DNA of 64,000 bases from Aphelenchoides besseyi. Taxonomy: Eukaryota; Nematoda; Chromadorea; Rhabditida; Aphelenchoididae. Each line of letters starts with the position of its first letter. Within the stretch, counting starts at the first letter, position 1. Under the pieces are notes generated by a model. The model searched no databases. It worked only from the letters and a program-made list of their open reading frames with translations, and was not told the origin of the DNA. Below are positions 1 to 13,103 of the stretch, one piece after another. The stretch is taken from positions 8,494,001 to 8,558,000 of the forward strand of contig JAMPIQ010000001.1 of the NCBI GenBank assembly GCA_024699855.1, written 5' to 3'. The position numbers and the translations under genes were made by a program.

Positions 1-2016
1 ATCAAACGTTTCAACATCTCATCTGTGTATTGAACACGATAGAAACCAGAAAGCTCGGAATTGAGCTTAAACAAAACAGTTTTGACTAAACAAGCAGCAA
101 CAAACCTTAATCCAATCGTCCTCAGGAACATTTTCCAATTCAACGGTTTGTTCGCGTTCCGTTAACAACAACTTGGTGCTGACTCCCGACTTCGTGAAAA
201 TAGTAATTGGAATCAACCAACGAGTGTCATCCGTCGTTCCGTCAGAAAGAAAGCGAGTTTGTTTCAAAGTCAAACGTCGTTTCTTGTCACCAGATTTCTC
301 TTCGGAAACACTTACAACCGGGAAACCCATCTGTTGAGTCCAACTGGTCATCAATTTCCCAACATCTTCACCGGATGCTTCGCTTAACGCCGCCCAAAGA
401 TCGGTGGTCACAGCGTTGGAGTATTGGAATCGTTTGACGTAGATTCGAAGGCCTTCGCGGAATTTTGCCGGACCCAAATACCGATAGAGCATGCGAAGAA
501 GTGAGTTCGATTTGTCGTACGTGATGGAGTCGTAAATGCTGGACAATTCACTTGGATCGTTAATTGGAACCTAAACGCAGAAGATAATACAACAGAATAA
601 AATTATAACAAACTTCAATCGGATGAGAACTGCGAAGTGAATCCAATGCGAAAGCCGAAGAAATTTCATCGTTCAAAAACGACGTCCACACATTCAATTC
701 GGGATATTTGTCGCCCAAGAAGACGTAAGACATAAACCTAAACAAAGCTTATTTTAAAAACAATATCGAATTCAAAAAGCATACGATGCAAATCCTTCCT
801 TAAGCCAAAGATCGTTCCACCATTTCTAAAATTACAATTCCAGCTAACTGACACTGAATATAAACTGACCATTGTAGTCAAATCTCCAAACCAAAAGTGT
901 GCCAACTCGTGACTGATCGTAATTGCAGCTTGTCGACGAATAGCATGAGATGAGTGTTCATTGAGAAGAATGAGAACCTCACGGAAAGTTACCAAACCCC
1001 AATTCTCCATGGCACATAAAACGAATCAATTAGATCAAATACAACGATCTTCAAACTTAACCATCGCAAAATTTGGAATAGAAATCAAATCGCACTTTTT
1101 CAACGGATAAGGGAAATCGAACCATTCGTTGAAATAGTCAAGGCAGGTAGTTGCACACTTCAACGCGTACTCAGCATCATTTTTCTTGCCGGGAATCGTG
1201 TAAACACGGACCACAACATCACCGTTCGTTTTCGACTAAACATTTTAATTTAGAAATCAAGTTAAACACAATGTTTCTACCTCAATATATTCGAAATCGC
1301 CAACAGCAAAAGCAACCAAATACGACGACATGATCGGTGTGGTAGCGTATTTAAGAAGCTTCTTGCCCGATTCGGTGGTCGTTTCGCTAATTACTTGGTT
1401 GTTTGAAAGGCCAATAAGTGATGGATCGATAGCCATTTCGATGTCGAAACGAGCTTTGTAAACGGGCTCATCCCAACATGGGAATGCTTTTCGAGCAGAT
1501 TCGCTTTCGAATTGAGTGGAAACCATCCATTTGGTTTCTCCGTTGGTGGTTTTGTATGATGAACGATAGAAACCAGCCATCGTTTCGTTATGTTCGCCAA
1601 TGAAATCAATTGACAACTTAATCTTTTGAGGACCAAGTTCAGATGGCAATGCAACGGTCAACGTCTTCCATCGTTTATCCATTTGCACAGTCAAATTGGT
1701 CCATTCTAAAATATTAAAATGATTAGATTACGGTAACGAGTGCAAGTTTACCGTGTCCATCAGCCAATTTGATTGCTGCCCGTTCAATCTCGATTTCGTC
1801 CGAATGCAATTTCAAATACTTGGTTGGTTCCACGATTTCGACATCGATGACTTCCTTGGCGTTGTATTTGAAGGTCTTCAAGTCCGGTTCCAAGTACAAC
1901 CAATAGTGAGTCGGTTTGGCGAAGGTCGGGAGCTTTTCGAACTTCTCAGACGTTGCCATCTTTCGAATTGTAACGTTGCAAAAAGGTGCGAAAGTAGAAA
2001 CCTTAATGTTCGGCAT
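1..2016 (-). CDS. Puromycin-sensitive-type M1 aminopeptidase, C-terminus cut by window edge
   Basis: Zinc aminopeptidase that removes N-terminal residues from cytosolic peptides. The N-terminal exon (2016 to about 1723) has EKLPTFAKPTHYWLYLEPDL, matching PAM-1/NPEPPS starts; an internal Met at 1959 is an alternative start. Later exons carry the substrate-cleft motif MENWG (about 1010), the zinc site HELAH (about 930) and the third ligand in WLKEGFAS (about 800), so the catalytic site is complete. Exons continue past 546 into a frame ending SELSGFYRVQY at the window edge; the C-terminal helical domain is missing. Introns are about 40-47 bases. The junction just before MENWG lacks an obvious GT-AG solution that keeps GAMEN intact. 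It is divergent from CDK11. Family assignment is firm; exact exon edges are inferred. Confidence 0.93.
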
Positions 2017-2993
2017 TTTAGAAGTGCAGTCGATTCAATGCTTGAAAACACACGACAACATGTTTCATTTTATAGTAAACATGATAAACTCTTCTAATCT
2101 TGCCAATTATTTTTGGATCGTAAACAAAAACAAGACGAGACGTGGGACAGATCAACGGTCATTCCGTCGACGACTTTCCATGACAACAAATGACGAAAAA
2201 CGTACGCGCTTCGTGAAAAGTTGAAGACCTATTCGATAAAACATGAAGGAACGAGAGTTAATCTTTGGGCGTGTGGACCTCTGATGATCTATGCGAGAGA
2301 ATTAGACGTTTCGACCTGCAAAAAACAGCGCAAAGGTCAGTGGACAGCGGAAATTTGATGATAAGAAGCGGACGTAATTCGACCAAACACGTCAACTGAA
2401 ATTAAGCACTACAGATTTCATCATAACAAGTTTGAATCATCAGAAGTTAGCTTATGATCTTCGACAAACAACATTTTCGGTGCAAAGTCTGATAGAAAGC
2501 AACGATCGAATGATATCGTTTGCGAACTACAGTTCTCCGTTTACTGGGCCAAAAATCACATTGGGCAAACGTTGGGACAATCTTCGAGCAGTGCAAAGTG
2601 AATGAAATGGTTTCTGTGGCAAAACGGTTTTCTTTCGGAGCTAAATCGACCTTTTGTCGATTCATCGAAAAGCATTCAATAGATCAATGAGGAGCCTCAT
2701 TGTGATCGTAGTGCAATTTTACTGTCGAACCAAAAGCATAGTGTTGCGACGTTAACGAAGTAAAAAATGTTAAATTCTACTCGCCGTGGAGTCGCGAATA
2801 AAAGACCTCGTTGTTTACCTACTCATGAATTTTGCCTTAACTGACGCCAGCTCACGCACCTCAAAGAGATACCGCAAACACAACTGGGGCTGCTGAATTC
2901 TTGCGATTGAATTTCACGTTTGAAGCGAATTGACCGAACTTGGCGTTTTGAAACGTTCGGACAAAATCGTTTTATTTTCATGGCAATGGAAGA
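2017..2993. promoter_or_regulatory. Intergenic region between divergent aminopeptidase and CDK11 genes
   Basis: 977 bases separate two divergently transcribed genes, so promoters and 5' UTRs of both should lie here. I see no convincing coding frame, repeat or RNA gene; short open frames are not protein-like. Confidence 0.5.
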
Positions 2994-4832
<1,839 letters not shown>

Positions 4833-5234
4833 CTTATGATCTTCTTTTTGTTTTGTCCTGTTACGGGAGTTTGTTTTTCTGTTTTGTTATGCAATCACAG
4901 CCACTTCTTTAGTTAGTGTAGTAAAACTTTGGTAAAATCGTGGAATTTCAACCATTTAGTTTGAAAAAGAAAATGGCTTACGCATTGGAATATGTCCACA
5001 AAACTCACGAGGCATGACATCGATAACGAATTTGCTCTCAACAAAGCACGAAAACATCAGAAATCGATCGTTAAAAGGATTTGCATTTTTTTTATCAAAC
5101 TTTTGAAATCAACGCGTTTTATCGACTTAAATCACGTCTGATCTCTGCTGCTCAATAGCTCAGTCGTATTGTTGTTCGCAACAAGTGACGACGAACTTCA
5201 AAGGCTCTTGCTACTAACCAGTGGTTTGTTAACG
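4833..5234. other. Intergenic region
   Basis: Holds the CDK11 3' UTR and the upstream region of the next gene, both on the plus strand. No further gene-like frame or repeat seen. Confidence 0.5.
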
Positions 5235-7198
5235 ATGTCTCGAGTAGAATTGTCCAATTCTAAAGAGCCTTCAACAACCAATGGAATACACGAAATCCAC
5301 AAACTAAATGCTGTTTGGGATCAAAAAACTACCAATTGGAAGTCCATCTACATCTCTTCTTTGCTTGCTTACGTAACAGCCGCTCAGTTCAGTTTGTATT
5401 TTTCCAGTCTATGGCCATACCTACAAATCGTACGTGAAATGAATCAGAATGAATTCAATGTTTTTAGCTTGACCATCATGTCACGGAGAAGTTTCTTGGA
5501 ACGACAGTTGCAGCTTACAGGTGAATCGTTCGATCAATCCAAATAAAATTTTCGATGTTGTTAGTTGTGGGCAAATCATTGGATCACCAGTATTTGGTTA
5601 TATTTCTAATCGAATGAAGAATATTCGAGTACCATTGTACGCGTGTTTATCACTGTCTCTCATCGGCAACTTTCTGTACGTTTGCGCTCAACTGCTTCCT
5701 CACGATCGAAAATATGCAATTTTGATTAGTAGGTTTATTTTGGGTCTAGGAGCAAGCAAGTTTATCTTATCAGAAGCTAATGTCAAGCTGAGTGATTTAA
5801 GGTGCTATTGGATTGCTTCGGAGCTACGTAGCAACAGCATCAACAAAAAACGATCGAAGTAGAGCGATTGCGTTTATGACTGGTATCCAATTTTAAACTT
5901 AGTGTGGAGTAATTAGTTTCCTAGGCGGTTTTGCGCTTGGGATGACCTCCGGACCGAGTATGTTGAAGACTTCAGAATTCGAACAGCCCTTTTAGTTCTA
6001 CAGTTTTTCTTCGTACCATTAGGCTATCCGGGATTTCGAATTGTGAATGAGCTTCTCGTTAATGTTTACACCGCCCCTGCTTGTTGTGGAATCTTCATGA
6101 ACACGTTTGGAATTCTTCTCACTCGTTTCTGTTTTGTTGAAACATACGCAGGGATAATCAACAAAATAGAAGTACAAGAAAATGGAGAGTTGCGGAAGGT
6201 GAAGATTGCGAAGTACGATCGAGTAGCAGTTGGTGTTTGTTATGCGACTCGATTTACTCAAATGTTCACCTACACGAATTTGGAGACTTTGGGAGCACCA
6301 CTTTCAATGACAATCTTTGCTTTCAATAAAATGGAAGTTGTGCGATATTTGGCGATTACTCACGCATGTCTGTCTGCCATCGCTTTTTGCGTGTACATGT
6401 CTTTTGTAGTCTTTAAGTTAGACAAATAGTAAGCCCAAACATATACACGAGATAACAGTTCATTTTAGCATCAATTTTCGACGTCATGTGATCGTGGCAC
6501 TTTTTGGCTTGATCGTCTTCCATTTGGTATCTTTCAGTTGGCCCTTCCTTTCTGGTCATCTGAAAACTTACACCAACAAAGATTTGAAGAACACAACACA
6601 CGAACCGTTGGGTTGCAATGTGGATCGATTCAGTTGGTGTGACGAAATCAAACCACTGAATGTGTGGGTGTATTTCGTTTCTTTTGCTGTGTTCATTGGA
6701 TTATGTTTTCCGAATATCAACATCACTGTAGGAACACTTTTCTCCAATATACTAGTATGTTAAAGAGATTGATTCTATAGGTCAATTATTGAATTTAGGG
6801 TCCCAGATTTCAAGGAACTCAACAAGGAATAATGCAGATGTCTGGAAGTTTTGCGAGATTAACAGGACCGATTATTATAAGGTGACGAATAGGAAACCGT
6901 GCTTTTATCTTATTTCCTTAATTTTAGTTCTTTGTATTCGACTTATGGACCACGACACGCGTGGAGTATATGAATTAATCAAGAAACTAATTGGTACTTC
7001 ATTTTAGTTCTCGAAATTGTTGTTCTGGCAGCAACAATTGGTCTATGGTTGATCTTCTACAAGCGAATGATACCGTTGGAAGTAGACGAAGAGCAACCAC
7101 CACCGTTGCCATCGGGTTCACCTCCTTCACTGTCGTCAACTCCGCCGTATGAATCCACTTCAAACTCTAATGGACAAACAAATCAAATGCGGTTTTGA
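5235..7198 (+). CDS. CLN7/MFSD8-like lysosomal major facilitator transporter, copy A
   Basis: Multi-pass membrane transporter of the major facilitator superfamily; MFSD8/CLN7 is a lysosomal protein. Family hallmarks are FSLYFSSLWPYLQI (helix 1), SCGQIIGSPVFGYISNRMK (helix 2 with the loop motif), LLRSYVATASTKNDRSRAIA (helix 4-5) and a C-terminal half starting GPRFQGTQQG. The ATG at 5235 gives a hydrophilic N-terminus of about 40 residues before TTNWKSIYISS, matching the family. The gene ends in a Pro/Ser-rich tail after the last helix. Ten or so exons with short introns; intron 5756-5801 appears to use a GC donor (GCAAGT). A paralogue lies at 48818-50969 on the other strand. Transported substrate cannot be read from sequence. 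Confidence 0.88.
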
Positions 7199-7328
7199 TG
7201 ACAACAAATTTGTTTACGATAACCACCAAAAATAAAATTCTTATGAACTAATGTCGATAGCTCTTTTCGCAGATTCTACAAAGTGAACGAGAAATAAGAG
7301 TTGACGAGCTTCTTTGTCCGCAGTACAC

Positions 7329-9232
7329 ATGACTGAAGCTCGCGGCTTTTTGGTCGATGATTTACTTCGAAGTTTATTTTAGCTGCTTATGTGCATAACT
7401 TAATGGGCAATTTGCTAACAGTTATCGTCCAATTCGAGTTCTATTTCATCGATGGAGACGCTAGAAAACACTATCGAGTCAAAGCAAAAGTGCGACGACG
7501 TACGCGTTTAACCGAAGTTCTAACTGCGATCTGCAAAGAATCTCCAGAGTTCCAAAAGTTGGAAGGATCATGGCGTACCGAATCGTTTAGTTGTTCGCCC
7601 TCGATTGTCGTAAATGCGGTCGAACGCATTCAACGTGCTGGAACTGTGGTCATATACTTGGAACGAAACAAAGCCGCCGATGAGAAGAAGAAGACGGGAA
7701 TTGAAATTTCGGTAAACTTCATTCAATAATTTTTTACACTTATTTTTTTTAGCCATTTACGGCTAGTTTGACATTTGATGTCCAATTGAATCAAGTGAGT
7801 ATTGCTCGTTATCCGATTCGTGTCCCGATGAACTCCACGGTTTTATCCGCACTGAATGCGTTTGTTCGAGCTCATAGTTGTTGTTCAAGCGACTTCGAAA
7901 TCACTAAGATAACAACATCTAATGAGAAGCTTGTGAGCGGATGTGATCGTGTGAATTCCGGATCTATCTACATTGTCGAGCTGAGCAGCAAAGGAACATT
8001 GGAGTTGAATGATGTATGTTAAGGTTTAGGTTTTTTATTTATGCTGAGTATTAGGAAGACTTTGTCGTATCCTACAAATTTGTGCAAAACGACGAAGAAC
8101 AAGAACTTCAATTGGAATGCAAACCAGGTAGTACCGTCGCTCAGCTAAAGGAACGTTTGAACTTCTTGAAAATCGATAGTGTTTACTACACGGACGAAGA
8201 TGTTGGTGCTTTAGTTATGTTAGATGATTTAACACAACTCGTTCCTGATGCTCACTATTGGATTGATGTAATCGACACTGCGGCTGAAAACTCACTAAAA
8301 GAACCGCAAACTGAACGCGTTGTAAAGTGCACAGTTAAACCGGAGATCATGGCACCAGCTGGCGTATCTCAAAGCGTTATTCTACGCCGTAATGCAGGTG
8401 GTGTCCAATTGTCCTTAGGATCGCTTTTCGACGCAAATACGAACAAATTTGTCTCCGTTCACTTCCCATTGAGTGTGTTGAAATCAAATTTAAGTCGTCG
8501 ATCGTTTGGAAAAGCGCATCTGAAGACTGAAATTCCATCAGCAAAATCATGGACATTGGTGAATCCAAATGGAGAAATGGACGAGAATGTCGATGCGTTT
8601 GGAGTGAAGATCGATGACGATTGGGACCAAAATCGTTTATTCTATTTTCTCTACGAATGTCGAACGGGAGTAAGTTCTCATGCGAAATACTATTAACGGA
8701 GTTTCATAGACTTTGACGATGGATTTGCCGTCTAACTTTTACGAAAACATCGATTTGGGCGATTGCACACACGCGTTGAACTCGGCAGTTATGGGCGTCT
8801 ATTTTGTCTTTGTACTCTACTTTAAACCTGCTCTTGTGAAGTTCGATCGTGCTGTCGTTCTTGAAGTAGGTTTTTATTTAACGTACAGATTATTAAAACG
8901 CTTAATTATAGGATTTAATTCAACAGCTAATGTCTCCGATGCCTTCGACTGAACGTCCACCACTGAGCGATCGACTGCGCGAATTCGAACAGAACGAAGG
9001 GGTCGAGATTCGGATCTACGTTCCCGATATTTTAGAAATGAAAACCCCAAACTCCATCGAAGAATGTCGAGAGCTCGTGGATGATTTCAAAGTTCCCGAA
9101 TTCAAAGAAGTTCAACTGGAACACTGGTTCTTGCCGTTGCATCAACTCGTATCCATGGAACGCTTAACCTCTGCAAATATCGTACCCTACGATAGTGTGA
9201 CGCAAAGCAATTTGATACCATCGAGTTTGTAA
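7329..9232 (+). CDS. Uncharacterised intracellular protein, about 600 residues
   Basis: I do not recognise this protein. A likely first exon starts at ATG 7329 (MTEARGFLVDDLLR) and splices over about 49 bases into IVQFEFYFIDGDARKHYRVK; alternatively translation starts at ATG 7403. Further exons cover about 7450-7710, 7754-8013, 8055-8667, 8711-8863 and 8913-9232, each joined by introns of 43-50 bases. There is no signal peptide and no membrane helix. The first three exons each look like a small mixed alpha/beta unit (for example LQLECKPGSTVAQLKERLNF), reminiscent of ubiquitin-like folds, but this is only an impression. The centre is acidic. Codon pattern and exon continuity support a real gene. 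Confidence 0.75.
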
Positions 9233-10384
9233 ATAACCGGCCAAGTCGCAATCTACGGCATTTATATTAACAAAATCTTTATAGTATGTACATAATTCTT
9301 AGATAAACGAACTTTCTACGCACACAAGATCATACCATTGGATATTTAGGCAAACTGAAGATAACGTTTTTGTTTCTTAACTCACAAACAGATTTTGCAC
9401 TTCGTTAGAGCGTGTAAATTAATAGGAAATAAACGTAATGCCAAGTGTTCGACAGCAACTTTAGGCACTTTGGCCACAAACGTGTCCAGAAAGTCGTGGT
9501 CAATAATCCGCACTGGTCAGTTGATCATTTCAACCACAAGTTTGGAGTTTTCATTATCAACAGTTCAAACAAAAACCACGACTTTCATTAGTTTCGCATC
9601 AACAGTTCAAGCGTTTTGCTTCAATGGTTATTTCTCTTGTAATGCACGAAATGGTCCATCAAAGTGATGCTCATTTCAAACTGTCTGTTCATACAATTCG
9701 GTTTTCTGGACATAAACTCTACTCAATTTTGTTAAGAGAGAAACTGATCGCATGGTTCCATTGAGATAGTAGAATATTTGGTTATACACGATATCACATA
9801 TGGCGATCAAACAAGGTACTACAACAAAACAAATCACATCTCAATGCTTTGTTCTCTCAAATCTCGCACAAAAGAAGAAGTTAATAAACGATTTCACCGC
9901 GAAGACATAAGACCAAATCAATGCGGAATCACGTTGAACGTTGTAGTTCGCAAGAGTGCGACCGTCCTCCAACTGTTTGCCTGCAATCAAAGGAGTCAAA
10001 AACAAATAATATAAACGTACCGGTGACGATCAAACGTTGTTGATTTGCTCGAGATGTTCTTTGTCTTAAATCTCCTCTTCAAATTCTCTACCTTTCCGAT
10101 CCCTCGACCTGCAACATGATCGTTTGCGCGTGAGAGTCTTGGAGCTAAAGAGAACGGGGAGTGGGTTTTTAACGACTGCGGAAACAATCAATCACTGCAT
10201 ATTTTCATTGATAAAAATGTCTTTTGAATATGCTCATGAAAACAATTGGCAATGCGCGTCAACTGTGTTTTGAATTTTTGGCGCTTTTCATTTTTTGTTG
10301 CGGTTATATCAGCTAGACATCGAACAAAAAGAGTGTGTTTGATTGAAATTTACATATTTTCGTCTTTACTCAAACCTTTAAATA
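9233..10384. other. Gene-poor intergenic stretch up to the mariner insertion
   Basis: About 1.15 kb with no convincing exon. A short phrase ATCAACAGTTCAA occurs twice near 9560-9615, otherwise no clear repeat. The right edge is the TA dinucleotide at 10383-10384 that flanks the mariner element. Confidence 0.45.
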
Positions 10385-10444
10385 CAGGGTGGTTAAAAAT
10401 GAACTCCCACTTTTTTTCCCGAAAAAAATTTTTGAAATGAAAAA
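10385..10444 (+). repeat. Left terminal inverted repeat of the mariner element
   Basis: Matches the reverse complement of about 11703-11762 almost perfectly; the visible difference is one base in the T-run/C-run junction. Begins CAGGGTGGTTAAAA. Confidence 0.93.
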
Positions 10445-10476
10445 TTGGAAAAATCGGTTAGTTTTGTTAAATCGTT

Positions 10477-11655
10477 ATGGGCTACAGTGCTCAAGAAAAA
10501 GCATAGTTTGTTGGTGTGTTCATTGAGGAGGCGTACTGTTACGTCATGTTTGTCAAACGAATTCGTCGTGATGCCGGAGATGATGATGCTCGTAACCCCG
10601 ATCGCAAAACCATCCAAAAATGGGTGGAAAACTTCTACGCCACTGGTTCAGTACACGGCGAGCGCGGTATGCACAAGTCCAAGTGAGTTCGAGTTTTGCT
10701 TTTTTTTCATTGCCCTTTAGGCGTGTTCGAAACGCAGAAGCAATTGAAGATGTTCGAGAAGCGTTCGCGGCCAACCCTCATCTTTCAACGAAGCGCAATC
10801 CGTTCATTATTGGACCCAGTGGTGATGGAGAAGACGAGCCAACCACTCAGATGTCACGAAGCACACTCCAGCTTATCCTCAAAGAAGACCTGAAGATGCG
10901 TCCCTACCATCTTCAGATGGGCACACGCTCTCGACGCTCCAGATCCCGCCACGCGAATGAATTTTGCCCGAGACGAGTTGATGCGTCTGGCGGCTGATCC
11001 GGATCGGTTGAATAACTTGTTATTCACCGATGAAGCCCACTTTCATTTGGATGGGGGTGTGAATCGGCACGATTGGATCATGTGGGCAGATTCCAACCCG
11101 CATTGGTTCGATACCTGTCGTTTTCCCTCCCCGAAAGTGACGGTGTGGATGGGCGTTGGCATTGAAGGCGTGATTGGCCCAATTTTTTGGGAACCATCAG
11201 CCGGTCAACGGGGAATCAACTCCCAGTGGTTGGAACAAACCCTGGTTAACGAGATCCTGCCACGCCTTAGGGGTTGGCCCAATTTCCACAACATCTTGTT
11301 CCAACAAGATGGCGCCCCGTGTCATATTGGGAACAACGTTCTGACTTTGCTCGATCGTGAATTCCCGGGGCGGTGGATTGGAAGAGGAACCCGTGCCCAT
11401 CCATCACCCGCGGCTTGGCCACCTCGATCTCCAGATCTCACACCATGTGATTTCTGGCTTTGGGGTTACATGAAAGGCCGAATATTCAACACGGATCAGC
11501 GTCCCAGAACGCTCGACGAGTTGAGGACGGCAATTGTTGAAGTCGCCGACCAATTAAGACAAGATCGACCAATGCGCGAACGAGTCATGGCCAACTATCA
11601 TCGGCGACTTCAAACCTGCCTGGATCGACAAGGGGGACAAGTGGAAATCCGATGA
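10477..11655 (+). pseudogene. Mariner-like transposase with a nonsense codon and a frameshift
   Basis: The frame begins at ATG 10477 and meets an in-frame TAG at 10504-10506 after nine codons. Downstream the same frame resumes with a helix-turn-helix-like stretch (KTIQKWVENFYATGS) and a possible 38-base intron near 10685-10722. Around 10919 the frame slips by one base. The catalytic part (about 10957-11655) is intact: TDEAHFHLDGG, FQQDGAPCHIG and SPDLTPCDFWLWGYMKG, the three-acid site of the DDE/DDD superfamily. By my count 46 residues separate the second acid from the aspartate in PCDFW. The breaks imply that this copy cannot make its own transposase, although its ends look mobilisable in principle. 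Confidence 0.88.
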
Positions 11656-11702
11656 ACTCATTACTGTTAATAAATTGTGATCTCGAAATGAAAACAGACC
11701 GA

Positions 11703-11762
11703 TTTTTCATTTCAAAAATTTTTTTCGGGGAAAAAAGTGGGAGTTCATTTTTAACCACCCTG
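11703..11762 (-). repeat. Right terminal inverted repeat of the mariner element
   Basis: Reverse complement of the left end, finishing AACCACCCTG directly before the flanking TA. Confidence 0.93.
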
Positions 11763-11820
11763 TAGATTTCAATTTTGCTTTCATTCACTCATTCTCGCAT
11801 TTTTCCGCTCTCCGCTCGAC

Positions 11821-12520
11821 ATGACTAAAAAGATTTCTGTCAACGGCCGCGAAATCAGCGTCAAGGAAGAAGACTTTGAGTATTTGATTGAGCAGCTCGA
11901 AGACAAAGGCTTTCAAGTTGATGATCTAGAGGGCTGGCAGACAAAGGTAAGAATTTATACTAGATTCTTTTACAATTCTCATTTTCAGGTTACTCACGAG
12001 CCGTATGACTTCAACGTCTTCATTCAAAAGGCCAAGGAATATTCCGGTAAGGTTCCGCCAGATGTCGTTTAATTCTCGGAAAAGGCATGGGGAGCAGCAT
12101 TAATTTGCGTCAAAGAGTTTTACTTGAAGAAGTTTGGCATCTTGATCAAATCTCATGCGGCGAAAAGCAAGTTGTTGGACGCGATTTGTGTTGGTTTGAA
12201 TGTCGAGCAAGCTATCGAAGTTAAAAATGCATGGACTAAGGCCGAAAAGTAAGTCGATTTTAGCTTTATTTTGTTTAATCTTTTGATTTAGGTCTCATTC
12301 GAACTTCTACGAAATGAAACTGGTAACAGAAGATGATCGAAAGGCTTTGTTGGAGTCAATCAAAGAAATGGCTGCAATCATTGAACAAGCTGATGTAGAT
12401 GCTGTTAAGAACAAATTGAAGCAATTGGACAATCTGGGTTCGATAACTATCCGCTATGTTCAAAAGGAAGCCTTTCAAATCGGCAACAATTCATATGACT
12501 ACAATCGTGTTGTTCTCTAA
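11821..12520 (+). CDS. Uncharacterised helical protein with an in-frame TAA or a 51-base intron
   Basis: ATG 11821 opens MTKKISVNGREISVKEEDFE, followed by a 42-44 base intron and a second exon with THEPYDFNVFIQKAKEYSGK. The frame then hits TAA at 12070-12072, yet the same frame continues with protein-like sequence (EKAWGAALICVKEFYLKKFG) into a further exon ending at TAA 12518-12520. A GT-AG intron 12047-12097 would remove the stop and keep frame. The stretch around the stop looks coding, so a recent nonsense mutation is also possible. The helical part loosely resembles HEPN/PaREP1-like proteins; this is weak. A mariner element lies just upstream of the start, so expression may be affected. 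Confidence 0.6.
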
Positions 12521-12707
12521 TTTGGAAATAAACTTGTCTCTGTGATTTGTGTTGTTATTTGTTTCTTTGGGTTCTCCAGTTTTTGAATTTTGACGCTTTC
12601 TGATAATGAATTTAAGGGATTGTGAACTTAAAGTTTTTGTAGATTTTTCTTGACTTGTAAATGGTCTACTTCAATTTGAATTTGACTTCTAGCGAGTCCA
12701 TTTTCAG

Positions 12708-12926
12708 ATGGTCTATCTTTCCATGGATCTGTTTGTATTGGGCGGTGTGCCACTGATGTACTGCACTTATCTCCCGTTAAGATACCTATTGCAATGTGAT
12801 GTGGCGAAACTGTTCGGAAGGAAAACGACCGACCGAAACCTCAACAACAGCTCGTTTATTCAAAAACACGCACCTCTAAATGCTGGTGATTATTACTTCA
12901 ATCAACTGCGAACTTCTTGGATTTAA
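12708..12926 (+). CDS. Small putative single-pass membrane protein
   Basis: A 72-residue frame from ATG 12708 with one hydrophobic segment (LFVLGGVPLMYCTYLPLRYL) and a hydrophilic C-terminus ending LRTSWI. The ATG directly follows TTTTCAG, so it may be the first codon after a 5' UTR intron or part of a longer spliced gene. AATAAA follows the stop by about 10 bases, which supports a real transcript end. Not recognised; small mitochondrial or ER membrane proteins look like this. Confidence 0.45.
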   Translation: MVYLSMDLFVLGGVPLMYCTYLPLRYLLQCDVAKLFGRKTTDRNLNNSSFIQKHAPLNAGDYYFNQLRTSWI

Positions 12927-13103
12927 TTTCATGTAAATAAAGTTTTTTGTTCGTGAAGTGAGTTAATCACAAGGTTCCTGGAACAGAAAAGTGTCTGAAC
13001 AAAGAAAGAAATGTCGAACGCTTGAAAGTTAAGAACAAGAAAACACAACTGTTTTCAACTTTTTCTTTTCAGTTGGCTAGGAATTCTGCTGTTCAGCCAA
13101 ATT

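Larger units (their letters stand above)
10385..11762 (+). mobile_element. Tc1/mariner-superfamily DNA transposon, degenerate copy
   Basis: A 1378-base element bounded by near-perfect terminal inverted repeats of about 60 bases (left 10385-10444, right about 11703-11762) starting CAGGGTGGTTAAAAATGAAC. It is flanked on both sides by TA (10383-10384 and 11763-11764), the target duplication expected of this superfamily. The interior holds a transposase gene with breaks. It sits between the unrecognised gene ending at 9232 and the start codon at 11821, so only 58 bases lie between the element and that ATG. Confidence 0.95.

Noticed and set aside
12070..12072. Reassigned TAA codon (altered genetic code)
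   Set aside because: TAA and TGA clearly end many intact genes here (CDK11, RFC3, USP14, eL28, innexin neighbours), so the code is standard.
12708..12926. Small membrane ORF as a named mitochondrial subunit
   Set aside because: One hydrophobic segment is not enough to assign it; left unnamed.
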